64,000 nucleotides of DNA from Phaeobacter bryozoorum (GCF_041893525.1 NZ_CP169068.1); one strand, 5' to 3'; numbered from the stretch's first letter, positions 51,304-61,268 are shown. A program made the numbers and translations. Notes: a model not told the origin generated them from the sequence alone.

Positions 51304-53006
51304 CCGTCAGCCAATTCATCCAGCGTCAGAGCGCGCGCGCCGTCCGCACCCGCCTGCGCATGAGCCAAGAGCGCGGCGTGTTCCGGCAACATCCGGTTGA
51401 TATAGAACCGCGCCAGCTTTTCGCGCGGGCCACCGATGTCAGCCATCGCAGCCGCCAGGTGGTAATGCCCGCCAAGAACCCGCGCAAAGGCATGCAGATA
51501 GGGAACCGCTCCTGCGAAACGCTCATCCATGTCGCTCTGTGCGGTCAACCACTCGGTCGCTTCGCGCAGGGATTCACAGGCCTGCCAGACGGCCTCGGCC
51601 ATATTGGGATGAGTGGTTCGGGCGCGCTCGGCCTGCTCCTCGATCTCGTCGATCAGACGGTTGGCCATATCGCCGCCGTCCATCATCTTGCGCCCAACCA
51701 GATCCATCGCCTGAATGCCGTTGGTGCCTTCGTAGATCGCCGTCACCCGCACATCGCGATAAAACTGCGCTGCACCGGTTTCCTCAATGAACCCCATACC
51801 GCCATGCACCTGCACACCGGTTTCCGAAACACGCATCCCGGTTTCCGTGCCAAAGGTCTTGGCGATTGGCGTCAGAAACGCTGCCCGCGCGGCCCACTCC
51901 TGTGCGCCGGTTGCGGTCTGCATGTCGATGGCCTGCGAACAGGCCAGCAGGATCGCGCGCGCTGCAAAGAGATCGGCCTTCATTTCCATCAGCATCCGGC
52001 GCACATCCGCATGGTCCACGATGGTGCCGGAGGCGGATTTGCCCTGCTTGCGCTCCAGCGCGTAGGCCAGCGCCTTTTGATAGGCCGCACCAGCAACACC
52101 GACGCCCTGACCACCAACGCCCAGCCGGGCATTGTTCATCATGGTGAACATTGCCGCCAGACCGCCCCCCGGTTTGCCGACCATCCAGCCGATTGCGCCG
52201 TCATATTGCATGACGCAGGTCGGCGAACCGTGCAGGCCCATCTTATGCTCAAGGCTCACCACCTTCAGCGTGTTGGCCTTGCCGGGGTTACCCTCGGCGT
52301 CCGGCAGGTACTTGGGAACGAGGAACAGCGAAATCCCCTTGGTTCCGGGTGCCGCATCAGGCAGGCGGGCCAGAACCAGATGGCAGATATTGCCCGCAAA
52401 ATCATTGTCGCCCCAGGAGATATAGATCTTCTGACCGCTGATCGCATAGGTGCCGTCGTCCAGAGGCTCTGCCTTGGAGCTAAGCGCCCCCACATCCGAT
52501 CCGGCCTGCGGCTCGGTCAGGTTCATGGTGCCCGACCATTCCCCCGAAATCAGCTTGGGCAGGTAGAGCGACTTCAGCTCATCGCTGGCGTGATGTTCCA
52601 ACGCCTCGATCTGACCCTGGCTCATCAGCGGGGCCAGTTGCAGCGACAGGCAGGCGCCCGACATCATCTCATTGACCGCGGTGGTCAGGGTCATCGGCAG
52701 CCCCATGCCGCCAAATTCCTCTGCCGCGCTCATCCCGATCCAGCCGCCTTCGGAAATCGCCTGCCAGCCTTCGGCATAACCGGGAGAGCTGCGCAGCACC
52801 CCGTTCTCCAGACGCGCCGGTTGCAGATCGCCGCCACGGTTCAAGGGGGCCATAACTTCATCGCAGAACTTCCCCGCCTCGGTCAGGATCGCCGCAACCA
52901 CATCATCGCTGGCCTCGCCAAAGCGCTCGGTAGCGGCGATTTCATGAAAACCGATGATATGTTCGAGAAGAAACTGATACTCGGGAACCGGGGCACGGAA
53001 GGTCAT
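51300..53006 (-). CDS. Acyl-CoA dehydrogenase
   Basis: The 568-residue flavoprotein has an N-terminal extension, the helical domain with SEGGWIGMSAAEEFGGMGLP, the FAD-binding middle MNLTEPQAGSDVGALSSKAE and GQKIYISWGDNDFAGNICHL, and the C-terminal domain with VQVHGGMGFIEETGAAQFYR and AIYEGTNGIQAMDLVG. This long form with a terminal extension is the subgroup active on bulky or long-chain substrates. It oxidises acyl-CoA and passes electrons to ETF and then ETF-QO. The MBL gene overlaps its stop. The length is normal for this subgroup. Confidence 0.93.
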   Translation of the reverse strand: MTFRAPVPEYQFLLEHIIGFHEIAATERFGEASDDVVAAILTEAGKFCDEVMAPLNRGGDLQPARLENGVLRSSPGYAEGWQAISEGGWIGMSAAEEFGGMGLPMTLTTAVNEMMSGACLSLQLAPLMSQGQIEALEHHASDELKSLYLPKLISGEWSGTMNLTEPQAGSDVGALSSKAEPLDDGTYAISGQKIYISWGDNDFAGNICHLVLARLPDAAPGTKGISLFLVPKYLPDAEGNPGKANTLKVVSLEHKMGLHGSPTCVMQYDGAIGWMVGKPGGGLAAMFTMMNNARLGVGGQGVGVAGAAYQKALAYALERKQGKSASGTIVDHADVRRMLMEMKADLFAARAILLACSQAIDMQTATGAQEWAARAAFLTPIAKTFGTETGMRVSETGVQVHGGMGFIEETGAAQFYRDVRVTAIYEGTNGIQAMDLVGRKMMDGGDMANRLIDEIEEQAERARTTHPNMAEAVWQACESLREATEWLTAQSDMDERFAGAVPYLHAFARVLGGHYHLAAAMADIGGPREKLARFYINRMLPEHAALLAHAQAGADGARALTLDELADG

Positions 53007-53136
53007 GTCTGGCCTCTTTCAGAGAGCTGGTTGGGGCAGCCTTGGCATCATTGCCCCAAACCTTTATGTTGAATGTCTTGTCCGATTACCTAACCGGGCC
53101 CTTTAATCAAGCAACCAAAACGCCGCGTCACCAGCC

Positions 53137-54084
53137 ATGTCCAGTCCCACAACCCGCCTCCTGACCGCGCAACCACAGGAGATCAGCACAGCTGCGGACC
53201 TGTTGAAAGAGGGCCGGCTGGTCGCATTTCCAACCGAAACCGTCTACGGGCTCGGGGCTGATGCGCGCCAGACCGGCGCGGTTGAGGCCCTCTATGCCGC
53301 CAAGGGCCGCCCCAGTTTCAACCCGCTGATTGCCCACGTCCACGCGGTGGAGACCGCCCAGCGCTATGTGGTCTGGTCCGACACCGCCAGCAAACTCGCC
53401 GAGGCCTTCTGGCCGGGCCCGCTGACGCTGGTCCTGCCGCTGCGCGAGGACCACGGTATCTCGCCTCTGGTCACTGCCGGGCTGACCACCCTCGGCATCC
53501 GTATCCCGGCCCATCCTGCGGCCCGGGCGCTTTTGTCGGTTCTGGATGGCCCAGTGGCGGCCCCCTCCGCAAACCCATCGGGCCGGATCAGCCCGACAAC
53601 CGCCGCCCATGTCATCGCCGGACTGGACGGCCGCATCGCGGCCGTGGTCGATGACGGTCCCTGCGGCGTCGGCGTGGAATCCACCATTGTCGGCCTTGCA
53701 ACCGGCACGCCATTGCTGCTGCGTCCCGGCGGGCTGGCCGCCGAGGAAATCGAGGCCGTTCTGGGACACCCGCTGCAGCAGCGCGATGTCGGCGATCCAC
53801 TGACCGCTCCGGGGCAGCTGCTGTCGCACTACGCCCCACGCGCCAGCGTCAGGCTGAACGTCACAAACCCAGCAGAGGGCGAGCTCTATCTCGGATTTGG
53901 CAAAATGGACTGTGATCTCAACCTCTCGGCCAGCGGCGATCTGCGCGAGGCTGCGGCGCAGCTGTTTGGACATCTCCACCAGCTTGACGCCAAGGCCCGC
54001 CCTATCGCTGTCGCCCCAATCCCGGAAATCGGGCTGGGTGTCGCCATCAACGACCGGCTGCGCCGCGCCGCCGCGCCACGCTAG
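53137..54084 (+). CDS. L-threonylcarbamoyladenylate synthase (Sua5/TsaC2 type)
   Basis: The 315-residue protein has the YrdC domain: LLKEGRLVAFPTETVYGLGA near 23-42, KGRPSFNPLIAHVH near 62, WPGPLTLVLPL near 93 and APSANPSGRISPTTAAHV near 145, followed by a Sua5 C-terminal domain (residues about 215-315). It uses threonine, bicarbonate and ATP to make the threonylcarbamoyl-AMP used for the t6A37 tRNA modification. The longer Sua5 form is intact. The start is 130 bases from the acyl-CoA dehydrogenase start (divergent). Confidence 0.93.
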   Translation: MSSPTTRLLTAQPQEISTAADLLKEGRLVAFPTETVYGLGADARQTGAVEALYAAKGRPSFNPLIAHVHAVETAQRYVVWSDTASKLAEAFWPGPLTLVLPLREDHGISPLVTAGLTTLGIRIPAHPAARALLSVLDGPVAAPSANPSGRISPTTAAHVIAGLDGRIAAVVDDGPCGVGVESTIVGLATGTPLLLRPGGLAAEEIEAVLGHPLQQRDVGDPLTAPGQLLSHYAPRASVRLNVTNPAEGELYLGFGKMDCDLNLSASGDLREAAAQLFGHLHQLDAKARPIAVAPIPEIGLGVAINDRLRRAAAPR

Positions 54085-54110
54085 CGGCCTGCTCAGGGCA
54101 TCGTAAGCCT

Positions 54111-54128
54111 CCGGTCACGCGTGACCGG
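54111..54128. repeat. 18-base perfect palindrome across the yqgE stop codon
   Basis: CCGGTCACGCGTGACCGG is self-complementary over its full 18 bases and lies between the convergent Sua5 and yqgE genes, including the yqgE stop at 54115-54117. As RNA it would form a compact hairpin, but no T tract follows in either direction. Confidence 0.5.
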
Positions 54129-54672
54129 CACTGGTGGACAGAGTCAGCGGATCGACGCCGAGGGAGCGCAGCGCCGCCTCCCATTTGGCGAAATCGTCCA
54201 GCTCGAACACCACCTCCGGCGTTGCTGTTGCGGTCAGCCAGCCATTATTGGCAATCTCGGCCTCAAGCTGCCCCGGCCCCCAGCCGGCGTAGCCAAGCAT
54301 GACCATCACCTGCTCAGGTCCCCGCCCCATCGCGATATCTTCGAGCACGTCAACGGTCGCGGTCATCGAAAACGCCTCGGAAACCCGCAGCGAACTGACG
54401 TTGGATTTGTACTCCGGTGAATGCAGGACAAAGCCGCGCTGCGTCTCGACCGGCCCGCCAAACCGCACCGGTAGCGCGGCCTCTTCTGCACTGCGCGGAG
54501 TAATATCCAGCTGTTCCAACAGGTTGGACAAATCAACGCCGGTGGCCGGTTTATTCACGATCAAGCCCATCGCACCATCGTCCTCATGCGAGCATAGCAA
54601 AATCAGCGAATGCTCGAACCTCGGGTCACCGATGCCGGGCATCGCAATCAGCAGTTCGCCGGTAAGATCCAT
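54115..54672 (-). CDS. YqgE/AlgH family protein
   Basis: I start at the ATG complementary to 54670-54672, preceded by AAAGGACGA, because it gives the usual opening MDLTGELLIAMPGIGDPRFE; an upstream frame start would add 33 non-family residues. The 185-residue protein has LILLCSHEDDGAMGLIVNKP near 23, PVRFGGPVETQRGFVLHS near 67 and VMLGYAGWGPGQLEAEIANN near 121, the three family blocks. YqgE/AlgH has a beta-barrel fold of unknown activity. It is convergent with Sua5 and divergent from the DsbD-like gene. Confidence 0.9.
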   Translation of the reverse strand: MDLTGELLIAMPGIGDPRFEHSLILLCSHEDDGAMGLIVNKPATGVDLSNLLEQLDITPRSAEEAALPVRFGGPVETQRGFVLHSPEYKSNVSSLRVSEAFSMTATVDVLEDIAMGRGPEQVMVMLGYAGWGPGQLEAEIANNGWLTATATPEVVFELDDFAKWEAALRSLGVDPLTLSTSAGHA

Positions 54673-54845
54673 ATGAATCTGTCGTCCTTTTTTCAAATCG
54701 CCGCCACCCGTGACCGGGCAACCTGCCTGCCCTGTCACAATGGCCACCCGCAGGCAGAGGTTCAAGACCAACCCGTGCCTTAGCCAATGCTCAACGCCGT
54801 TGACCGGAACGTGACTTGGCTTTTCTTGCTGGAATGCGCATGTAA

Positions 54846-55727
54846 ATGGGCATGGTTATGTTCTCCCTTCTCTCGGCGCTTGCGACGCCCCTGACGGCCC
54901 GCACCACGACGGCCAAGACCTTGGCGAAATGCCTCTGCGCACCGCTGGCGCTGTCGTTTCTGGCCCTGCCTGCCACGGCCCCCGCCGAGCAGATGTCCGA
55001 TATTGTCCGTATCGAGGTGCTGGACGGCGGCACCACGCGACGCGGCACCCATATGGGGGCGTTGCGGCTGACGCTTTCCGAAGGCTGGAAAACCTACTGG
55101 CGCGCGCCCGGCGATGCCGGCATTCCGCCCCGCTTCAGCTGGCAAGGCTCGCGCAATGTCGGGGCCGTCGCAATCCGCTGGCCCACGCCCGAAGTGTTCC
55201 TCACCTCAGGATTTCGCACCATCGGCTATCATGATCAGCTGGTGCTTCCGGTCGAGATCACCCCGGCCAAACCGGGGCAGCCGCTGCGGCTGAAGGGCCG
55301 CATGGAGCTCGGCATCTGCAAGGATGTCTGCATACCCTCGGAACTGCGTTTCGATCAGGCGCTGAAACCGGACAGCCCGCGCAACCCGGCAATTGTCGCA
55401 GCACTGGCTGACCGTCCCTGGTCCGCAAAGGAGGCAGGGGTGCAGGCCGCGACCTGTGCGCTGTCCCCCAGCCGCTATGGGATGGAGCTGGTTGCCCGGA
55501 TCACCATGCCCAGCGCAGGCGGTGAGGAGGTCGTGGTTGTCGAACCCGGCGTCCCCTCGCTGGTCACAACCGAAACGACGACCAGCCGACAGGGCCACAA
55601 GCTGACGGCGAAAACCGAAATCATCTCCGCCGATGGCGGTCCCTTCGCTGTGGATCGCTCGCAGATGCGTATCACCGTACTTGGGCAGAACCGCGCGGTA
55701 GACATTCAGGGCTGCACCCGGCACTAA
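54846..55727 (+). CDS. DsbD N-terminal domain-like exported protein
   Basis: The 293-residue protein has a long signal region (hydrophobic near 30-45, ending LPATAPAEQ), then a beta-sandwich domain with MGALRLTLSEGWKTYWRAPG, RTIGYHDQLVLPVEI and the motif RMELGICKDVCIPSELRF (about residues 150-168), where GICKDVCIP carries the two cysteines found in the N-terminal, thiol-exchanging domain of DsbD. The transmembrane and thioredoxin parts of DsbD are absent, so this is a stand-alone periplasmic version. ATG 54846 and the ATGs at 54852 and 54858 are all possible starts. It precedes a Nudix gene by 31 bases. Confidence 0.8.
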   Translation: MGMVMFSLLSALATPLTARTTTAKTLAKCLCAPLALSFLALPATAPAEQMSDIVRIEVLDGGTTRRGTHMGALRLTLSEGWKTYWRAPGDAGIPPRFSWQGSRNVGAVAIRWPTPEVFLTSGFRTIGYHDQLVLPVEITPAKPGQPLRLKGRMELGICKDVCIPSELRFDQALKPDSPRNPAIVAALADRPWSAKEAGVQAATCALSPSRYGMELVARITMPSAGGEEVVVVEPGVPSLVTTETTTSRQGHKLTAKTEIISADGGPFAVDRSQMRITVLGQNRAVDIQGCTRH

Positions 55728-55758
55728 CAAGGGATCATCTGCCCGACCGGATCCAGCC

Positions 55759-56247
55759 ATGCCCGCCAATCCCGCCTCCGACGAAGCCCCTCGCCGCCCT
55801 GTCCTGGGGGCGTTGGCCGTGGTCTGCCATCCCCGGCAGGATGGTGATCAGGTGATCCTCATCCAGCGCAGATCGCCGCCAAATGCAGGTTGGTGGGGCT
55901 TTCCCGGCGGCCATGTCGAACTCGGCGAGACCGCGATGCAGGCTGCCGCCCGCGAACTGCTGGAAGAAACCGGCGTCATCGCCAGCCCCCGCGAAGTGCT
56001 GACCCATATCGACGTTATGCTGCGGGATGACGCAGGTGAGGTGCAGCGGCAATATCTTCTCGTCGCCGTGCTCTGCGACTACGTCTCAGGCCAGCCCGCC
56101 CCCAATGATGACGCCCTGCAGGCACAATGGGTGCAGGTCTCCGATCTGACCACTGGCTTCGACCAGTCTCCTGACCGGATGCTGATTGACCAGGTGGCGG
56201 AGGTCGCCGCCCTCGCCCAGCAACAGCGCCGCCGGATGACGGGTTAG
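55759..56247 (+). CDS. Nudix hydrolase
   Basis: The 162-residue protein carries the Nudix box as GGHVELGETAMQAAARELLE with ETG following (about residues 50-72), fitting GX5EX7REUXEEXGU. The start PVLGALAVVCHPRQDGDQVI and strand VILIQRRSPPNAGWWGFPGG fit the ADP-ribose or nucleoside-diphosphate type. It hydrolyses a nucleotide diphosphate linked to another moiety, but the substrate cannot be told. It is 31 bases after the DsbD-like gene and convergent with the RND pump. Confidence 0.88.
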   Translation: MPANPASDEAPRRPVLGALAVVCHPRQDGDQVILIQRRSPPNAGWWGFPGGHVELGETAMQAAARELLEETGVIASPREVLTHIDVMLRDDAGEVQRQYLLVAVLCDYVSGQPAPNDDALQAQWVQVSDLTTGFDQSPDRMLIDQVAEVAALAQQQRRRMTG

Positions 56248-56311
56248 CCTTGGGACTCCCGCTCACACTGCATCCATAAAGCCCGGGTCGACGCTCAGAA
56301 CTGTTGCGCGC

Positions 56312-59300
56312 TCAGACCCTGGCGCGGCGTGCGCCCACCGCGCGGGCGCAGAGGTAGCCAAACAGGCTCAGAAGCGCAGCACCAACGATGAACAGCAGCG
56401 TGGCTGCCCGCACCGGATCCATCGCCGCCAGCACCGGCACAAACGTCCGCAGCAGCGGATGCAGTAGCCCAACCGCCATCGCATAGCCAAGTGTAACCGC
56501 GAGCCACAGCAGCTGCGCCGCTCCCAGCCCCAGCGTCAGCCAGCGCAGTTCGCCCGCCCGCGATGTCAGCCCGCGCCGCAGCGCCGCAAAGGGGCGCGCC
56601 ACATCGGCCTGAACCGCGATCAGCGCCGGTACCACCAGCAGCACCAGGAACATCCCGAAACCAAGACCATAGACCAGCGTAATCACGGTCGGCTTCAGAA
56701 ACTGCGCCTGCTGCGAACCCTCGTACATCAAGGGCGCCAGCCCCAGCACCGTTGTCAGCGTCGTCAGCATCACCGGCCGCAGCCGGTCAGCGGCCCCGTC
56801 AATGATCGACGGTATCAAGCCACGTTCCTGCGCATATTCATCGATCGTGGTCACCAACACGATCGAATCGTTGATAATGATGCCGGTCATTCCCAACAGC
56901 CCCACCACCGTGAACATCGACAGCGGCACGTCCCACAGGTAGTGGCCCCAGATCGTGCCAACCAGACCAAAGGGAATAATCGCCATTACCACCAAGGGCC
57001 GCGTCCAGCTGGCGAATATCCACGACAGCACCAGATAGATACCGGTTAGGCAGAGTATCAGTCCGGTTCGCGCGTCATTCAGGAACTCGTTCTCCTGTTC
57101 GCTCAACCCGGCGAGCTGCCAATCGACCTGCCGTTCGCTGGCGATGCTCGGCAGGATTTCCTCTTCCAGCGCGGTTGCTATGGCCTGAGCTCTGGCCGGA
57201 TCGTCCTCGGAGATATCGCCCGTGACACTGATCACGCGTACCCCGTTTTCCCGCCGCACTGTCGAAAAACCGGTGCGCTGGCTGACAGAGACGATATCCG
57301 CAAGCGGCAGATAGACACCCGCCGGGCTACGCATCAGCGTGCGCTCCAGGAAATCGGCCGTCAGCTCGTCCTTCGGCAGTTCCACCCGGATCGTGGCACT
57401 ACGCGGGCCCTCCGGGTAGGTTGCCGCCTCGATCCCATTGAGCCGCGCACGCAGCGCCCGGCCAAGCGTCTCAACCGTGAACGCCAGCGCGCGCCCCTGC
57501 GGCGTCAGCTCCAGCACCAGCTCTTCCTTGTCATAGGCAAGATTGTCCTCAACAGCGGAGACCTCAGGATAGCGCAGCAGTGCCGTCTTCAGATCCTCCG
57601 ATGCGGCTTTCAGAACCTCGACCGCCGCACCGCTGAACTGCACATTCAGCGCATCCCCACCCGGGCCGGACCGCCAGCCACGGAAAGACAGCGTCTCCGT
57701 CATCGGATGACGGCGCACCCTCTCCTGGATCTCCGCAACAAAGGCAAAGCTGGAATAGGGCCGCAGATCCGCATCAATCAGCTCAATCGAAATCCCGCCC
57801 AGAAGATCACTATCCTTGGCATCGACACCGGCCAGACCGCGCCCGGCGTTGCCGCCGATCTCAGCCATAACAAATTCGATGGGATTGCGGCCATAGCGGT
57901 CCTCATACTCCGCACCCAGCTCATCCACCGCACGCTGCATCTCGCGCATCATCGCCAGCGTATCGGCCCGCGTCGCACCTTCGGCCATCGCGAAATTACC
58001 GGTGACCGAGCCACGCTCCGGCGCATTGAAGAACCGCCATTTGACATCGCCGCCGATGAACAGCGCCAGTTGACTGGCCAGGATCACCAAAGCACCCGCG
58101 AGCACTACGTAGCGTCCGCGTACGACCAGCGCCATCAGCGGTCGGAACAGGCCATCGCGCAGCCTGCGAAACCCGCGATTGACCACCCGGCTCGGCAGAT
58201 CATACCAATGTTCCTTGGCGCTATGGGCCAGGGCATGGGCCAGGTGATTGGGCAGGATCAGGAAACACTCGATCAGTGACCCCGCAAGCACGGCAATCAC
58301 CGTCAGGGGGATATCGCGGATCAGCTCGCCGAAACGCCCGCCAATCGACACCAATCCGAAAAATGCGATCACCGTGGTCAATGTGGCCGCGAAAACCGGC
58401 ATGGCCATGCGGCGCGCGGCGTTCTCTGCCGCCGCAACCGGATGCTCGCCCAGACGCCGCGCACGGAAATCGGCATGTTCACCCACCACGATCGCATCAT
58501 CCACTACGATGCCCAGCGTGATGATCAGGCCAAACAGGCTGATCATATTGATCGTCAGACCAGCCATATACATGAAGGCCACTGCGGCAAACATCGCCGC
58601 CGGGATCCCTGCCGCGACCCAGAAGGCAATGCGTGCGTTCAGAAACAGGAACAGCAATGCCAACACCAGACCAAGACCCATCAGCCCGTTGTCCAGCAGG
58701 ATATCCAGACGACCGGTGATCGCCTCGGCCCGGGTTCGGATCAGACTGGCGCTGACACCATCCGGCAGGCTGGCCTGCAAGGCCTCAACCACCCCTTCGA
58801 CCTGATGCTGAATCTTAATCGCATCGCCCTGATCCGACCGGTCCACCCGGATCGACATCGCCGGATCGTCGCCGACGAAATAAGAACGATTGCGATCCAC
58901 ACCCTCCACACGGATTGTGGCGACATCTCCCACGGTCAGCGCGGACCCATCGGGGTTGGTACGCAGCACGATGCCTGCCAATTCCTCCGGGCTGCGCTTT
59001 TCGCTGCCGGTGCGGATCCGGGCATTTGCGCCACTCACATCGCCCGCGGGATTGGCATCAACCTCTGCGGCGATTGCGGCGGCGATATCCGTCATCGCGA
59101 TATCATGGGCAATCAGACTGGCCGAGGGCACTTCGACCATGGTCTGCGGTGCGGCGATGCCACGGATCGTGGTTCGCGTCACCCCGACCTCGAACAGGCG
59201 CGCGATCAGCTCATCCGCAAACAGCCCCAGCTGGCGCGGCGCGATCGGGCCTGTGATCACCACATCCGTGACTTTGTCACGCCAAGCCCCGCGAAGCACG

Positions 59301-59704
59301 CTGGGCTCCTCTGCCTCCTCCGGCAGGGTGGTGACGCCGTCGACGGCGGTTTGCACGTCATCGGCAGCCCGCGCCATGTCCCAGCCGGGTTCGAATTCCA
59401 AGGAGATGCTGGCCCAGCCTTCGCGCGACGTCGCGCTTGAACTTTCGACCCCATCAACCGCCAGCAGCGCCGGCTCCAGCGCCTGCACGATCGCACTGTC
59501 GATATCTTCCGGGCCAGCCCCCTCCCATTCGATTCCCACCGACACCTGGTCCACGATCACATCGGGAAAGAACTGCGCCCGCATATTGGGGATCGCCGCC
59601 GCACCCAGCACCAGGAGCAGGACCAGCAGCAGGTTCGACAAGGTCCGGTGGCGAGTGAAATAACTCAGAACACCGCCAGCCGATCGGGGGGGATTGCGCA
59701 GCAT
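56312..59704 (-). CDS. RND efflux transporter, inner-membrane permease
   Basis: The 1130-residue protein has the AcrB-type pattern: N-terminal membrane helix (TLSNLLLVLLLVLGAAAI), two large periplasmic loops, and two helix blocks. Conserved stretches include GIVVDDAIVVGEHADFRARR near residue 405 (the acidic proton-relay area) and FTVVGLLGMTGIIINDSIVL near 938. After the usual final helix it carries a further 80 residues with two extra hydrophobic segments (about 1064-1090 and 1100-1122), unlike E. coli AcrB. It pairs with the adaptor, whose stop lies six bases before its start. No TolC-type gene is present. Confidence 0.92.
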   Translation of the reverse strand: MLRNPPRSAGGVLSYFTRHRTLSNLLLVLLLVLGAAAIPNMRAQFFPDVIVDQVSVGIEWEGAGPEDIDSAIVQALEPALLAVDGVESSSATSREGWASISLEFEPGWDMARAADDVQTAVDGVTTLPEEAEEPSVLRGAWRDKVTDVVITGPIAPRQLGLFADELIARLFEVGVTRTTIRGIAAPQTMVEVPSASLIAHDIAMTDIAAAIAAEVDANPAGDVSGANARIRTGSEKRSPEELAGIVLRTNPDGSALTVGDVATIRVEGVDRNRSYFVGDDPAMSIRVDRSDQGDAIKIQHQVEGVVEALQASLPDGVSASLIRTRAEAITGRLDILLDNGLMGLGLVLALLFLFLNARIAFWVAAGIPAAMFAAVAFMYMAGLTINMISLFGLIITLGIVVDDAIVVGEHADFRARRLGEHPVAAAENAARRMAMPVFAATLTTVIAFFGLVSIGGRFGELIRDIPLTVIAVLAGSLIECFLILPNHLAHALAHSAKEHWYDLPSRVVNRGFRRLRDGLFRPLMALVVRGRYVVLAGALVILASQLALFIGGDVKWRFFNAPERGSVTGNFAMAEGATRADTLAMMREMQRAVDELGAEYEDRYGRNPIEFVMAEIGGNAGRGLAGVDAKDSDLLGGISIELIDADLRPYSSFAFVAEIQERVRRHPMTETLSFRGWRSGPGGDALNVQFSGAAVEVLKAASEDLKTALLRYPEVSAVEDNLAYDKEELVLELTPQGRALAFTVETLGRALRARLNGIEAATYPEGPRSATIRVELPKDELTADFLERTLMRSPAGVYLPLADIVSVSQRTGFSTVRRENGVRVISVTGDISEDDPARAQAIATALEEEILPSIASERQVDWQLAGLSEQENEFLNDARTGLILCLTGIYLVLSWIFASWTRPLVVMAIIPFGLVGTIWGHYLWDVPLSMFTVVGLLGMTGIIINDSIVLVTTIDEYAQERGLIPSIIDGAADRLRPVMLTTLTTVLGLAPLMYEGSQQAQFLKPTVITLVYGLGFGMFLVLLVVPALIAVQADVARPFAALRRGLTSRAGELRWLTLGLGAAQLLWLAVTLGYAMAVGLLHPLLRTFVPVLAAMDPVRAATLLFIVGAALLSLFGYLCARAVGARRARV

Positions 59705-59709
59705 CGCCG

Positions 59710-61185
59710 CTACCCTCCCATCCGCGTTTCGATCCGGTTGATCAGCCCAGCGGGCACCTTGGCCGCAGCCAGCTGTTCCAGCATCCGCGCCTTCACCGCC
59801 TGCGGCATCCTGCTGTTGCCTTCGACCATGGCGACGAGCTTGGCTCGACGATCCTCGGTCAGCTCAACCAGATCCGCCTCCGCGGCGGCGCTATCCCCTG
59901 CGCCGCTGGCCTCCGCCCCCTGACGGAGCGGGCGCACCTTGATCCCCGCCCCCAGCAGCGGCGTGCGCCCGTTGACGACGTCGCGGCCTTCCAAACCTGC
60001 GCCGCGCAGCAGCACGTCATCACCCTGGCGACGCACCAGCGTTACAGGAAGCGCCTCTAGGCGGTCGTCCTCCCCCAGCACCAGAACCGTTCCATCCGCC
60101 CCCAGCGCCGAGGCCGGCAGCCGCGCCACCTCTGCCAGCTCCGGTTCCTGCACGTGAACGGTGACAAAATCGCCGGGCTTGAAGCCAAGTGCCGGATCAA
60201 GCCGCGCGTAGATCAACCGCCCTGCCAGCCCTTCGCCTGCATCACCGCTGACCCGCACCGCAACACCCGTTGCCTTCAATGCGGCGCCGGTGGCATCCAG
60301 CGTGACCTCAACCGGGGCCGCAAGCAGCTGCCCATCGGCATCCAGCAGACGGGCGTATTGAACCGTCGACACCCGGAAAGCCACATCCAGCTGCGCCGGA
60401 TCCACCAGATCAGCCAGCTTTTCATTGGCCGAAACCAACCGCCCTTCCACCAGGTTCACCGATTGCAGCGTCCCGTCAAACGCAGCGGTGATCGTGGTGT
60501 CGGCCAGATTGCGGCGGGCATCCTCAAGTGCGATCTCGGCCCGCGCCAGTCGCGTGACGCTCTGATCAATGCGGGCCTCGGCCAGCGACACCGCCTGCCT
60601 GCGAGAAATCACCGCCTGCCGGGCCTGTGCCGCCGCCAGTTCCACCACCTCAACCGTTGCCGCCGATCCGACGCCCCGCGTTTCCAGGTTGCGCTGCCGC
60701 TCCAGCGCGCGCGTGCGCAGCTCTGCCTGATCCTCGGCAGCGGCCAGTTCATCCTGCGCCAGCGCCAGCCCGCGCCGGGCCTCTCGGGTCTCGGCCTCTG
60801 CGTCCAGCATGTCCGCCTCTGCGCGTCGCAGGGCGGCCTGCGCATCTGCCGGGTCGATCTGCACCAGAAGCGCCCCGGCCTTCACGTCACCGCCATCCTC
60901 GAAACCCGGCGCCAGCTCTACCACCCGACCGGCAGCCGCCGTACGCAGCTCCAGCCTGCGGCGGCTCTCGATCCGGCCAAAGGCGGTCAGCCGCGGCTGC
61001 ACCGTGCCCAGCTCAGCCCGCTCGACATTCACCGCAAACACCCGTTCACGATCCGGCGGCGCGCCACGTTCATCCGCCATACGGGTCTGAATGGCAGACA
61101 CCACCATCTGCACCGCCAGAAGCAGCAGCGCCGCTGTCAGCGCCGCGAGAAAGACCCCAATCACCGTTTGCCGCAAAAAGCGCAT
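59710..61185 (-). CDS. RND efflux periplasmic adaptor (HlyD/MFP family)
   Basis: The 491-residue protein has one N-terminal membrane anchor (VIGVFLAALTAALLLLAVQM), the lipoyl-like ELRTAAAGRVVELAPGFEDG block, a long coiled coil (about 105-205, for example EAETREARRGLALAQDELAA), and DTTITAAFDGTLQSVNLVEG after it. About 60 extra residues at the C-terminus are predicted helical (DRRAKLVAMVEGNSRMPQAV), which is unusual. It links the permease to an outer-membrane channel. It is first in the operon and has a 14-base palindrome 84-97 bases before its start. Confidence 0.9.
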   Translation of the reverse strand: MRFLRQTVIGVFLAALTAALLLLAVQMVVSAIQTRMADERGAPPDRERVFAVNVERAELGTVQPRLTAFGRIESRRRLELRTAAAGRVVELAPGFEDGGDVKAGALLVQIDPADAQAALRRAEADMLDAEAETREARRGLALAQDELAAAEDQAELRTRALERQRNLETRGVGSAATVEVVELAAAQARQAVISRRQAVSLAEARIDQSVTRLARAEIALEDARRNLADTTITAAFDGTLQSVNLVEGRLVSANEKLADLVDPAQLDVAFRVSTVQYARLLDADGQLLAAPVEVTLDATGAALKATGVAVRVSGDAGEGLAGRLIYARLDPALGFKPGDFVTVHVQEPELAEVARLPASALGADGTVLVLGEDDRLEALPVTLVRRQGDDVLLRGAGLEGRDVVNGRTPLLGAGIKVRPLRQGAEASGAGDSAAAEADLVELTEDRRAKLVAMVEGNSRMPQAVKARMLEQLAAAKVPAGLINRIETRMGG

Positions 61186-61268
61186 TCTTTATCCTTCAAT
61201 CGGCTAAACGAACCGGCCACACCACCACCGCAGCGTTCAAAATGAACACCTTAAGCCGCAAGAATACC

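Noticed and set aside
51123..53072. 649-codon open frame opposite the acyl-CoA dehydrogenase
   Set aside because: It covers a complete acyl-CoA dehydrogenase on the minus strand; the shadow has Arg/His-rich composition and no motif.
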